Made by a program: the position numbers and the translations under genes. The notes beneath the pieces were generated by a model that ran no database searches, was not told where the DNA came from, and saw only the letters and a list, made by a program, of their open reading frames with translations. This document shows positions 13,077-24,458 of a DNA stretch of 64,000 nucleotides, one piece after another; position 1 is the stretch's first letter; each line of letters begins with the position of its first letter. The stretch is from Carnegiea gigantea (lineage: Eukaryota > Streptophyta > Magnoliopsida > Caryophyllales > Cactaceae): the NCBI GenBank assembly GCA_029747015.1, contig JAKOGI010002169.1, positions 62,001 through 126,000 on the forward strand, in the 5' to 3' direction.

Positions 13077-13950
13077 AATAGATTGTTAAACATCATAATG
13101 AATTAAATATAAAGGTTTTCCAATAGAATACTCAACTAACTGAAGTACCAATCGCTAAGATTTCACCAGCATAAATTATGAAAATCATGAAGATTGTCCA
13201 GGAAAAGAAATTAAATTATAACGTTTAAACCTAAAAAGTGTCCTGACATCACAATGACCAAATCTTCTATGCCAACTGCCATTAGAATTAGTTAAGCAGC
13301 CAAAACAGAATGAGCTAATGTGAATGATGAATCAAAAGGATAGACATTGCTTGAAAATGAAGCCTAAAGTAAGACTTCACCCAATGTTTTTTTTTCCTTT
13401 GGCTCAAACAAAAGAGGAGTTAAGGAAAATAGAACAATCGTTATCCTGACACAACTTTACAATAGAAAAAAAGAGTATGTTTGAACAAAGTAGCATGCAG
13501 GACCTGATTATGAGAAAGAGGTTGTTGGGCAGTGGGTAAATCGAGAGGCCCAATGTGTTTCATCGGTAATAAAGCATCATGCCAAACCCGAACTCGATCA
13601 ATTCCTTTGTAAGGAGATTTCAAAACCAAGTTACTTTCACTGGAGACTATGTGGGAATCTGCAATTAAATTTGGATACAACACAAATTCATTGGCATTCA
13701 CTGCATAGAAGGTAGGATAGACTGAAATGGAAGAGGATTGGTAAGGAAGATACTATGAGGACAAGTTGAAAATGTATGTCCTAGAGCAAAACAAATTAGA
13801 CATACAATGCTTGGGTGTGAACTTAAGACTTTTTCAGATAAATTATTAGCAATAGTGGAAGTGGAAACTTTGTTTTGCTCTGTTCTTGTCTTAAAATTCA
13901 AAAACCTAGCATGGTCACCACATGCCAAATGGCACCATAGTGTCAAGATC
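13077..13950 (-). pseudogene. Truncated Ty1/copia gag-protease relic
   Basis: The minus strand carries, in order, a CCHC zinc knuckle (CLICFALGHTFSTC, 13698-13946), a copia protease-region segment (13441-13701; SNLVLKSPYKGIDRVRV and NQVLHATLF resemble the '..L....Y.G.D.V..g.G' and 'L.NVLHvP' blocks) and a shifted gag-pre-integrase block (WHRRFGHCDVRTL near 13210-13260; family consensus LWHrRLGH). Frames are broken and the catalytic DSG is not readable. The relic stops at the LTR end at 13076, so integrase, RT and both LTRs are missing. Domain identity is inferred from these blocks. Confidence 0.7.
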
Positions 13951-14806
13951 GTTGACTCGGGCCTATATAGCTCCTCTTCCCCATTTGTGAAATCAACTAT
14001 GTTTTAGAGCAAGATGTAGGGCTCTTATGTTAGCTTACGGGAGATTAGTGTAAGCATAACTCAATTCATAGCCTCATTAAATTTATTGATGCATTCAAGT
14101 TAATGATTTATTGTTTTAGTCTCTTTCTCTTCTTTACAATCTTCTTATTGCAATTTTATATTTTTGATGTCTTATTTCTTGGTCTAGTGCTTTGAATTGT
14201 CAGTATGGGGGTTGATTTATACTTGGAATTTGATTATTTGTCTCTTTATTCTCATTCTCCCTCTTTTTCCTACTCTTAATCTCTATAGTTCTTCTGGAAA
14301 TATTATAAATTTATAACTTTATGTCTCTTCTCAAGTTAGGGTTTCAATCCCCATTTTCACGAGTTTGAACTTTTGGTTCGTTATGGATAGATTAGAATTA
14401 GTTAGGTTAGATTAGTGAAAATAAGTAAAAACTAACCACATCCATGTCTTTGCTCCAATAATGGAGACCAATCTCCATTTTGTATTTTTGAGTTTTTGAG
14501 GAACTATATTTTTTCTCTTTGATCTTAATCAGTAGATTTAATGTTTTTCTAATTATATTAGATGCTTTGTTAGTTTGTTGTTAGTTAGAATGATGTCTCG
14601 GTATTGATTGTGCTAATTGTGTTTTATTTTAGATTAGTTTTATTAAATATGTTTATATTAGAATTAGTAAGTAATTAGTTTGATTAATCACATTTATTGC
14701 TTTCCTTATATTAGATTTGAGTTAAGATAACAAGTGACTTGATTTAACACTATCCTAGTGAACGCTAAACTTTCCACATTTACTTCCTAAAAAAACTACT
14801 TAAGAT
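13951..14806 (+). other. AT-rich, no gene; probably LTR end of the following element
   Basis: No coding sequence. A primer site of Asp-tRNA type starts at 14807, so the DNA just upstream should be the end of a 5' LTR on the + strand. I cannot define where that LTR begins and find no clear second copy, so this is placement by inference only. Confidence 0.4.
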
Positions 14807-14823
14807 TGGCACCGTTGCCAGGA
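14807..14823 (+). other. Primer-binding site, Asp-tRNA type
   Basis: The + strand reads TGGCACCGTTGCCAGGA, close to TGGCGCCGTTGCCGGGGA, the primer site remembered for Athila/Tat elements. It marks the start of the internal part of a plus-strand element whose gag follows. Confidence 0.75.
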
Positions 14824-14967
14824 CAGTGGCACGAAATTATGTCACTTTGTGTTCTTTTAACCTTTTTGTGTTTAATTTACTAGTGTCTGTGTGTTAGGAT
14901 AGTAAGTGATGTTTTTAAAAACCAAAAATCCCTAAAAATGGAAAATTTTGAAAAATTTAAAAAAAAC

Positions 14968-15881
14968 AATTTTCATTTTTTCCAGTATGAGCAGAATTGC
15001 TTTACCATCATTGAGATCGTTTGAATGCTTATCTTGCTTAATGTACTTATTATAGTTATTCATATGGAAAATGGAAAATCTTGTATGCTATTAATGAGGG
15101 TGTGAATTGTGAAACCTATAGTCTTTTGGTATATAGCGACTTTCATTCCAAATTTGTGTGTGAAGCTTGAGATATGCTTGAATGGTTGCTTAGCGATACT
15201 TACAAGTTTGAGGAAGTTGGTAGTGCCTCCAAGTTGTCATTCTCCAATATCCATGTGCTTTTCACGCAAGATCATATTATGAGGAACACTTTGTGGAATT
15301 TTGTCCCCCCACCCTTAATCCCTCGAGTATGCTCCTTCTCTTTGTGATTCATGTCATCCATCCAACCATGATACCAACTCTCAGCCTCATGTTATTTCTA
15401 TCGACTCTAGACTTGAGCACAAGATAGAAAACTAAGCAGAGTTCATGCGGAACATGACAAACACATTCATTGGCCAATTTTCAAAGTTGGTTCAAAACCA
15501 TGTGGAAAGAATTATGCCCGTGTGGTATGAGACTGATCTTATGGTAGGAGTTACCACATCTAAGGGTCCTGTGTTGGGTGATTTTGAGCCCTCTTACCCT
15601 TTGATCTCCGCATGTGAAGTTGATACTCATTTATGTGACTTTGGGGGTAAAAATGACATGTCTTAAACTTCTTTTGATTGTGCATATCCCCTTGAGGCCA
15701 GCATTTCCATGGACACTTCTAAGGATGTCCTAATCATTACCGACCCCTTTTTCCTCTGGCTTCTCTAGGAGAGCCTGAAGAGAGTGAGGAATGTGAAAGT
15801 TCAGGTAATGTGCATGACGATGAGTGCGATGATTGGTATAATTATAATGTTGATGAGGAGGAGTGTACAGTTGAGGAAGCC
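14968..15881 (+). pseudogene. gag-like protein of the outer TR-GAG-like element, part 1
   Basis: Broken frames give the same protein as the copies at 22567-23645 and 34413-35708: KWKILYAINEGVNCET, DMLEWLLSDTYKFEE, and a zinc-knuckle remnant CDSCHPSNHDTN (CX2CX4H with the last Cys lost), then a cleaner stretch at 15445-15666. Several stops and frameshifts are present. The frame continues at 25705 after the Athila-like insertion. Its role would be capsid formation; it is dead here. Confidence 0.7.
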
Positions 15882-16823
15882 TGACCTATCTACGCAAACG
15901 CAGGGGTGTTGTAGTTTAATAAAGATATCGTTCACATGGAGATCATTCGTAATCTATTGAGTTTTATGCTATAAAAGTGATAAGCAAATAAATTTCAATA
16001 GAGTTTGAACGATAGTATAACCTAGTTAAAAAATTCAATTAATCTAAAACATCTAGGGATCTGTTTCACCTTGTAAAGATGTGAATAAATGAAGTATATC
16101 ATGGATTAGCTCTGTAATGGGAGATTGAAAGGCATACAATCGCATTTAGAATTCAATCTTTTCTTTTGAAATAAACTAAATTGCCTAAACTAACCAATTA
16201 TCGTTCCTTTAAATGTCCTTTTTTAGTCTAAGTTATGAATTTTTTATGGCTAAATGTGCTCTTAACAAGCGAATCTCTCTCAAGTATTGCTAAGTCAAGT
16301 CCTATCTTGTCGATCAAATAAGAAGTTTCATCTTTCAGTCCTTCACTTAACTATTTAGAATTAGCAAATGAATTTGGCCAAAATTCAATCATAACAATTT
16401 TATACACAAGATAGAATTCAACTAATCTCAATCAAGAACAAGTACAACTAAATAAAGATCAAAGACTCCGACGTTAATACTTGGCTAACAATCCCTATAT
16501 TGAGAAAACTACTCACACACGTTTACAATTAACAATAACTAAACAGATTTTGAGAGAAGAAAACTTAGCGCATTTGGAGATCCTCCAAGGTTTTCCCAAC
16601 TTCAAAAGGGCTCCGAAACAGTAAGCACTTCTTCAACACTTACACTCAAAACTACCAGAAATCTAAACTAAACTTAGAAAAATGGAAAAAAAAGGAAAAA
16701 CTAGAGAGTAAGAGTTCTCTGTTTTGCTATATCTCCCTAATCTATTATGAAATAGCAAATGTTTAGAGAAGAACTCGATCAACCTCAGCCACACGATGAA
16801 GAAAAACGAACAGACTTGCCATT
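15882..16823 (-). repeat. 3' LTR of the Athila-like element, inner part missing
   Basis: Aligns with 24459 to about 25400: for example GGGTGTTGTAGTTTA near the start and the ACTTAGCGCATTTGGAGATC block. It stops at 16823 where the next LTR begins TGATGAGG. The last 300 or so bases of the LTR are missing on this side. Confidence 0.85.
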
Positions 16824-18063
16824 TGATGAGGCCATAACCGCACAGTGGCATTGTAGCAAGTCAAGGTCAATCCCACAGAGACTAGGTTGATCTATCGGGT
16901 GATATTCCCTCAAGATAGGCTAAGCGAATCCAAACTTGAGAATGAAATTTAACTACTCTATTATCTAATCTAATGAATAAATAGTTAAGGAATTATACAA
17001 AAGTAGCAATCTCCCAACTTATGCATCAATTAAGCACTTCTTCCTCAATTGGTTGTTTTAAAACCGATAATCGAAGTATCATAACTCTCTTTCAAGGCAA
17101 AGTGAAATACCTAAATCTAACCAATTACCATTTCTCAAGGGCTCTCGATTTGTTTAGGCTCATTATGCATGCGATTATCAAAGCAATGGTTTCTTAATTA
17201 GTGTGACTTTCTCAATACTCCACACAATCAAGTCAAATCGTAGGATTCCGGTATTAGATTTCACCTTTTAGTTCATCATCCAATACCCACAACATCCAGA
17301 AAAGTGATCAAGTTTCTCACAAGGCAATAGCCATCTACGATTCCATAAGACAATCCAACAAATTCAAAAGCACCAAAGTTAACAATGCAAGATTGGGAAA
17401 TAAACTAGAATTTGCATAAATCCAAGATCAAAACTACAAATCTAAATCAAAATTGCAAAACATGAATTCTAAAATAAGGGGAGAAAAGAAACGAAGAGAG
17501 AAGAATTGCTCAGTCAAAAATCACGCTTGAACCGTCGTTGTAAGTTCGGAGTAAAATCCTTACAAATCTTCACTTCAACTTCCTCTCTCTTCTTCTAACC
17601 TAATCTAATTCTAATCTAATTGGAAAAAAAACTTGAAGAATGGAAATGGAATGGATGGGTCTTCAATCCCCTTCAAGCAGTCGAGTCTATCTAATTATAG
17701 CACCCCCCCGTTCATTGTCAGCCACAAAATTCGAGGAAAACGAATAGGTGCAGCTGTGACAAGCTCACCATGGACATAGTGGCCACCACTCGCAGACCCT
17801 GGTGGTTGCTGAATCGAAAATCTTCTACTCTTTTCTTCCTCCACAAGCATGGTAGCACAGGGGCATCCATGGGAGTCAACATACACTTAAGTGAGGGTCA
17901 AATGCCAGGTCAAAATAGTTCAAATTCCTACAAATAGCATCAAAGAACCATACTCAGGCATAAAACAAGAATAGGAGTATAAATTATGATATGAAACAGT
18001 CAGTTCTTCTAAAAAAATGTAACAAAATGACCTCAAAATAGTGTGCAGTTTAAGCACTTATCA
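16824..18063 (-). repeat. 3' LTR of the second gag-only element
   Basis: 1240 bp, + strand start TGATGAGGCC and end ACTTATCA. The first ~97 bp match the stub at 23777-23873 (shared GACTAGGTTGATCTAT and ATTCCCTCAAGATA). On the minus strand a purine tract AATGGAGGAGTT precedes TGATAAG at 18063, as expected for a PPT. The final segment resembles that of the Athila-like LTR (25630-25704), so the two families are related. Confidence 0.85.
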
Positions 18064-18406
18064 AACTCCTCCATTCTTAAATCGTTGCTTGTCCTTAAGC
18101 AAGCACTAGAGAAAACCGAAAAGGGGAGATGCATCCAGGACTCAAATACGTAATAACCTCCATAACATAGGCAAGTCATAGCATATCACAAGCATGAATA
18201 TCAATCAATGGCAACCCCAAATAGTGTGCAAAACACTTCAAAATTAGAAGAAGGAGAAGGTTTTCAAAAAAGTATAAGACCACAAGCTTGACACCAAACT
18301 TGATCACAACCAAAGAACCACAAAACACATCATGCAACCACATGGAATTGATTAGAGTCAAATGGATTGGTAGAGCCTCACGTTTGGGAAATGTGGATCA
18401 CTCCTT
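18064..18406 (-). other. 3' internal segment of the second gag-only element, non-coding
   Basis: Sequence between the PPT and the solo LTR. It contains no gene and continues at 20996 once the solo LTR is removed (…GTGGATCACTCC then TTCTGCTCACGAA). Confidence 0.6.
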
Positions 18407-20559
18407 TTAACATCCTGAATTTCTAATTCTTTTCTTTGTTACTAATATTGACCTACATGGCAGCGGAAAAGCCTAAATGGGATGCTACCGCCGTATTTCC
18501 TTCTTAGAAACACCAGGCTGAGTATCAATTAAAGCTCTAATGCAACTATATCCTCAAATCGAACATCAGTCAGAGTCTTACAATAATATAACAAAGTCCA
18601 ACCTTAATCACCGTCCTTAAAACAAGTCTACATATAAACTAAATGAACACTACTAAATTTGATTTCACGGTCTTGCACTAACTCGAGTTCCCATCCCCAT
18701 ACTCGAGCATTTCACCTGAAAACAAAACATTTTACAAAATGAGATAAACTCAATAACAACCAGCCCTAATAGTTAAAACACCCACACAAATTCATTTCAA
18801 ACCATTTCAGGGATGGGGGGAGACGACAGATCACATTTATACACTTTCAGTAGAAGCATACCATCGTACAAGTCTCTTTTATAAATTTTTCGGTTCTTAA
18901 GGGTGAACGACCCAAGTGGGTCTCATAGCCTATGCTGGGGTTTAACGCGGCCACTTAACCTTAACCTGGCCTATCGTCACCTAGTTGGTTACCGCTTAAC
19001 CATACCCTGGCCTACAGTCAGTATGGACGGTTACCGCTTAACCATACCCTGGCCTAATGCCCTTATGGACAGTTACCGGTAACCTAGCCCACGTCCCAAC
19101 AGGGCACGTGGCCGCTCACATGCATGCACTTTCCCGAGAAAGGCTAATGGCCTTCAGTAACATCAATATAGCTCACAGTCTCACCCTTAAAGCCATTTAT
19201 TTATACATTCGTACTTGCTCTTAAATTCCAAATCAACACGCACATTCCAACCCGACCTAGTTTAATCCCCAAAGCATTTCCACAACATATATATTTTTCT
19301 TTACAAATACAATTAGTCCAAATCCCCAAACACACACTAACATAGCAAGATAACTCAACACAAGCCACACAACTATTTCATTCCACGTTCGACCAGTAAA
19401 ATCCATAATTCCACATACAATAAAGACATTCAAAGATAGCCCTTACCATTCTCATCAAATGCATTTTTCAAACAACTTTGGGGAAGGGTTAGAGCACGAT
19501 TGTTACCTGAAATTTGTACAATTACGGGCTCGATTTCTTAATTGGGCCTAATAATCAGCATCTGGATCAAAATAGCATTCGTACTTAGTTTAAATCTCAC
19601 GAACCACAACTACAACCCATTCCCCACTTATGATAATTTTTTTACAATTTTTAGACACACTTAGGAATTTCCAAATGTGATTATCCCAGTATCCAGTGTA
19701 GGTTAGAAATTTAGCCCGACTTGCAGAAGCCACAACTAGAGCTCTTGGTGTTGAAACCCTGAGTTCTTGCTTATTCTGGAAAGGTCTGTTCGTCCCTTAC
19801 AAGTTCTATTTCACTATTTCTTCCAAATTTGCCAACTACTAGGACGAAAACCTCAAAATAAAATGCCTATCACTTACTATCTAGATCTGGACAGCCTCCA
19901 GTAACTTGCCCATAACTTACTCAATTTAAATCCGATTTCTAGTGATTCAAAAGCTGTAGCATAGAGGACACCTTGGCCTAACTACCATAAAAATTGCATG
20001 ATTTTTGGATCAGTAAAACCCCATAGGAGAATTTGTAAATTCGAGGAAAAATCTGTCCTCAATCCAGTGACATTTTGCCCAAACCTTAGCCCTAAGTGTG
20101 CCCCCTTTTTGGCCACGATTTTAAATACAACCAATCAACGATTATCCATATCGGTCTTAACAATCCTAAGCCCTCCACTAATCTAAATCAAACCAAGGTT
20201 TTGAATTTTAACCAAACAAATGTCAAAATATGACCAATATGCTCACCTTGATTCAGTTTTGGAAGAAAAGTGATTGAATCGTCACACACTTGAGAATTCA
20301 AACCTGAAAATTTGTAAACTTGTATTAAAACTTGCATACTTGAATTCTTAGCCCCAAAAATCATAAAATTGTGGTGAATACATAGAAAAGACTTTAGCTT
20401 TTAGGGTTTGTATGCATGGGGGTGCACCCCAGTTACCACAAGCAAGGAGGAAGAGGAGGGGTTTGGTGGTGGTTGCGGTGGTGCCCGACGATTGTGGTGG
20501 CGGTAGCGCACCAAGGGAGGCAACAAGAGAGAGGAACGAGTGAGAGAAGGAGAGCAAGA

Positions 20560-20635
<76 letters not shown>

Positions 20636-20995
20636 ATCGTGGAGGGAGGGCTAGGGTTTAAGATAGAGGGTCTGAGAGAGGGAGAGAGAGACAGAGTATA
20701 GGGGGTGGCTACTCAAAAGAAAAAGGGGAAGAGACTAGGGTTAGGGTGTTTTAGGAGGGAAAAGAGGTATTTCAAAAGTATTATTTTTTTCCTATAAAAA
20801 AAGATAAAAATTAGACCTTCTTCCCTTCCTGAAATAAAAAGAAGTTGAAAATAAAAAGGAAATTTCCCGAAATAAATAGAGAGTTGAAAATAAAATAAAA
20901 TTTTTGCATTGACTTGGATTGATTTAAGTCCTAAGGCCTAACTCGGCCCACATTAAATATCACTCATCCCGAAATAAATTTTCGGGTTTTCATCA
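18407..20995 (-). mobile_element. Solo Ty3/gypsy LTR (same family as the 3.5-kb LTRs)
   Basis: About 2.6 kb with no internal coding region. Its left end (AACATCCTGAATTTCTAATTC, with one base fewer in the match) follows the start of the LTR at 1320 (CCAATTTGCTAATTAC), and both share GATGCTACCGC / GGTGCTACCGC shortly after. Both also have a GA-rich tract near the right end. It ends TTTTCATCA. Flanking CTTTT/CTTCT may be a decayed duplication, so boundaries are approximate. The short arginine/glutamate-rich open frame at 20416-20661 is only the GA repeat. Confidence 0.65.
20562..20634. repeat. (GA)n microsatellite
   Basis: An almost pure run of GA dinucleotides with a single T interruption near 20616, inside the solo LTR. 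Confidence 0.97.
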
Positions 20996-22566
20996 CTTCT
21001 GCTCACGAATTTAAAATATTGTATAGGTTCACTCAAGGCTTATTCCAAAGATGCAATCTACCATATACTTAACAAGACTCTCAAATTCTCTACCACTAAG
21101 ACGTAACGTGCACAAAACAATCAAGAGAACTTTATATAACATGGGCTAGAAGGGTTAAGAAAAAGGAGTAGACAAATGCATTTGGGTAATGTGGAGTAAT
21201 ATAACCAAACGACTAGGGAGCAACCAATCAAAGCACCAATTAATCATAAAAATCACTAACACTCCAAACCTCAAAATACAATGAACATACCCCAATTAAT
21301 TAAGTAGGAAATGAGTTGACAAAGAAAGAACACAAGCTTCTTACATATCCAATGCCAATCACTGAGTCATTTCTTTTTTTTTCTTTGCTCTTTTTTTTTC
21401 TTTTTTTTTGGGTCGCAACATGACTTTATTTTCCTTTTTTTCTTTTTCTTCAACATAATTTTTTTTTCTTTTTTTTCTTTTTGGTTTTTTTTGGGAAATG
21501 AGATGAAAATTGCAATCATGGAAAAGCGTAGGATCACTAACTATCAACTCACAACTGAATACATATATACACAACCCAATTAAGAGGGAACCAAAGCAAA
21601 TACTTAATATCATCAATTCCTCAATAAACCAGCATACCAAAGCCATCTCATACTCAATTATTCCCAAAATCACCCACTACATAGATGAAGTGATGCTCCA
21701 TAGACTTGGCTTAAAGGTTAGGAACAGGTGTTTGGCCAAGGGCTAATATGAAGTGTTCACAATAAGAAAATGATTATATGCTCAAAAAGGCTAGCAAATG
21801 GAATAAACATGTAATACAGGGGTAGGCTATTTGGCTATGTAGCTAAAATGATCAAAGAACGAAATGCCTCTATCATATCATCAACTGTTCACATGCTAAT
21901 GTGGTTTTGAACAAGAGTCTAAGCAAGGTCTAGAGATGCAACATGGAAGAATCACACACATGAAAGAACCATGAGACTAGATGTAATGATTAGTCCAAAT
22001 AAGACTCAAAATCTCACGGGATATCTACCAAAGTTTCAATTAGCTTATGAAATGACTCCATGTACAAACATTATTGCTAAGGACTCCAACGGACAACAAA
22101 GTTCTCAATCAAGACAAGGATTAAAAAAATAAATAAATATTTACAAAACCTTCGTAAATTTTTAACACCAAAAGGGATTATACATCAAAAGTTACTCAAG
22201 CTCATGAAAACTATTTTGCCTAACAAAAACATCAATTGAGGTTATCTCAAACCAATCCACAACATCCCTCCATGTAATCCTATATGCAATCTAAAAATTG
22301 ACTAAATGCAAATCACTAATGCAAACAAAAGAAACCTAAAACTATATGCTCTAGCATACATGTAAGCTAATAACCAAAATAGAAAAAATAGAAACTACCC
22401 TTCCCTCGTGCTTAGATAAAACATTATTATTCAAAGTAAGTAAATTTAGAAAAGGGAAACAAAAGAAAACAATCTCACTAGGTTAGGTGCAGAGTGCACC
22501 TAACCTATGCGGCCTCGTAATAACCGAGGCACATAGAGCATCACCACTACGTCACGATGTCAAGAC
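20996..22566 (-). other. Non-coding internal region of the second gag-only element
   Basis: About 1.6 kb between the gag stop (22567) and the solo LTR. Long T-runs at 21366-21490 give a lysine-rich open frame on the minus strand that is low complexity, not a gene. Comparable 3' non-coding regions exist in the element at 31509-37212. No pol domain is seen. Confidence 0.65.
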
Positions 22567-23645
22567 TCAGCCCTTTAAATCAGACATCATCAAGGCACGT
22601 AGAAGCTTGTCAAGCTCCTTAACATAGATTTTCCAAGTATGGCAATAAGAGAGCATGAAAATAACCATAACAAAGAACGTTAGTGCTCTCTTCAATAAAG
22701 CAAAACAAATAGAAAAATCAAAAGAGAAAGCAAAGTAGGGCTCCACATGATTTTTCTAGGTTTATCCACTAGGTACATGCAATATGGGTCAAGGTAGGCA
22801 TCATACCACAAAAGTATCATAGGGAAAGAAAATTATCAATATTTCAATCAAGCATATTAAACATTTTGCCCACATGTCCCACAACATTAGAATCACAAAT
22901 CTTAGGATTATTAATGGGCGCTTTTAAAGAATATTCAGGGGAAATAGAGGGTTGTGAACACGTAAGGGAAACATGGCTATGATCAAGGGAATTTGGGAAA
23001 GCATAATTAAAACAAAGGCTAGAAGACTCCTTATGCACACACTCATAACGACACCCCTCTAAAGGAGTGTTAACTAGGTTATGCACTACATCAAGAGTAT
23101 CTTCCGACTCAAAACATGCATTAACAACATCAAACCTAGCAACAAACCCAAAAGGCTCATCCACCTCAAACCCCGTGCACTGAGCTAAAGGGAAGGATGA
23201 ATCATGTAAGGATAGGTCAACATTAGTATTGTCCATAGGTGATGCAAAGTTAGGTTGAGCATAGCATGCATAATAAGGACACGAATTTATATCATGGTCA
23301 GAAGTATTACAGAAATCACACCAAAACGGAGCATAATAAGATCTAGAATAGTATACGCAAGGATCAGGAAATGAATATCTAGAAACAAAACTAACCTTCT
23401 TAAACTCAAATGAATCCCAAGTAATCTACTCAAGCAAATGCCATGCATCATCAATATTTTTACCATGAAAATCCCAATACTCTAAAGGAGCACGGGTTTC
23501 ACTATTCACACCCTTATCAACAATGTTTAAAATTTCTCATTTATCCACACAATAATCACGTTGAGCAAGAACGACATTTAATCGTTTAAAATACCTCCAA
23601 AATAACTCGAATTGGGAAAAATGGAAAATTCCCATCTTTCTTTTT
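22567..23645 (-). pseudogene. gag-like protein of the second gag-only element
   Basis: On the minus strand the frame runs FELFWRYFKRLNVVLAQRDY, then CVDK*EILNIVDKGVNSET, EYWDFHGKNIDDAWHLLE*, a CCHC knuckle CDFCNTSDHDINSC (CX2CX4HX4C), an acidic low-complexity middle (22844-23236 open), and a tail DKPRKIMW...ELDKLLRALMMSDLKG ending at 22567. Two of the stops replace Trp seen in sister copies (TGG to TGA/TAG). The same order and spacing occur at 34413-35708 and in the split copy starting at 14968. Function inferred: RNA-binding structural protein of a non-autonomous LTR element. Confidence 0.8.
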
Positions 23646-23752
23646 CAAGAATTTTAAAATTTGTTTAATTTTCAATTTTTTGGGTTTTTATTCAAAGAAA
23701 AAATAAAATTCTTAGTAAAACTGATTAAGAAAAATCAACTATCCAACACTAG

Positions 23753-23770
23753 TCCCTGGCAACAATGCCA
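23753..23770 (-). other. Primer-binding site of the second gag-only element
   Basis: The minus strand reads TGGCATTGTTGCCAGGGA, similar to the Asp-tRNA-type site TGGCGCCGTTGCCGGGGA. It sits six bases from the LTR stub at 23777. Confidence 0.8.
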
Positions 23771-23776
23771 AAAACT

Positions 23777-23873
23777 TAATGAGGCTGCAAGCACACGGTG
23801 GCGTTATAGTAAATCAAGGTCGATCCCATAGGGACTAGGTTGATCTATAGGGTTATATTCCCTCAAGATATGC
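23777..23873 (-). repeat. 97-bp stub of the 5' LTR of the second gag-only element
   Basis: Matches 16824-16921 and stops abruptly after CCCTCAAGATATGC, where Athila gag sequence begins. The missing 1.1 kb marks a deletion. Confidence 0.8.
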
Positions 23874-24290
23874 ATCCTGGAGGCAACGAGTGAAGCCATG
23901 CCCTCACCTTATTCCTAAGTGAAAAGGGAAATAGGTGCAAGCGGATGGCATCAATAGAAACTCTGTTGAGCTTTAACGTGTTACACGCCTCTAAAAAGAC
24001 CGAGAGATATAAGTTTGGATCTTCAAATGGGGTGCCTCCGAGCTAGGATTGCTATATAATTGATATAAGGGCTAGTTTGAGCTCAAAACTGTTCGCTTCT
24101 ACAGATGGTTGAGCGATGCTCGAGGAAATTCCTTGAACTCCCGAGGTAACAAAATCCCGGAGTGTCCTTCTGTGGTCACCTCCTATTCCTTCCATCAATG
24201 AAGAAACTACTTGAGCCTTTAGTCTTTGCTCTTCTACCCTCAATTTCTTCCTGTTACAGTGAAACGTCCTTTCAATTTTTGGATCGAATC
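23874..24290 (-). pseudogene. Athila-type gag N-terminal fragment
   Basis: The minus strand reads FDPKIERTFHCNRKK, then RRTLRDFVTSGVQGISSSI, SFELKLALISII*QS*LGG, TPFEDPNLYLSVFLEAC and NRVSIDAIRLHLFPFSL followed by RNKVRAWLHSLPPG. This is the classic gag entry of Athila elements (family pattern: NFE.KP..I.M.....F.G...EDP..H...F, then D..rL.LFPFSL..kA..WL.sLP). Two stops replace Gln codons. It is cut at 23873, so the rest of gag and all of pol are missing. Confidence 0.88.
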
Positions 24291-24434
24291 GAAACGAAAA
24301 GGGACTTCATATATAAAGAATAAATTTCCAAACAACGAAACCACTAATGCAAATCAAAAATATAAAGAAAGAGGAAAAAAATGACAAAATGCTTAGTCAA
24401 TTTCTAAGTGCTATGTCAATCTCTACAAATTTGG

Positions 24435-24452
24435 TCCTCGGTTACAGCGCCA
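24435..24452 (-). other. Primer-binding site of the Athila-like element
   Basis: Minus strand TGGCGCTGTAACCGAGGA, 14 of 18 matches to TGGCGCCGTTGCCGGGGA, six bases from the LTR start at 24459. It shows that the right LTR is the 5' LTR. Confidence 0.75.
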
Positions 24453-24458
24453 AAAACT

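Larger units (their letters stand above)
16824..23873 (-). mobile_element. Second gag-only (TR-GAG-like) element, minus strand, inserted in the Athila-like LTR
   Basis: Left LTR 16824-18063, right LTR reduced to 97 bp (23777-23873), primer site 23753-23770 and a gag-like frame at 22567-23645, all on the minus strand. No protease, integrase or RT is recognisable; 18407-20995 is a separate solo LTR. The right end is a deletion junction with Athila gag, so the target duplication (left CCATT) cannot be confirmed. Confidence 0.75.

Noticed and set aside
20416..20661. 81-residue Arg/Glu-rich open frame
   Set aside because: It is translation of the (GA)n microsatellite.
21359..21673. 104-residue Lys/Glu-rich frame on the minus strand
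   Set aside because: Created by long T-runs; low complexity, no motif.
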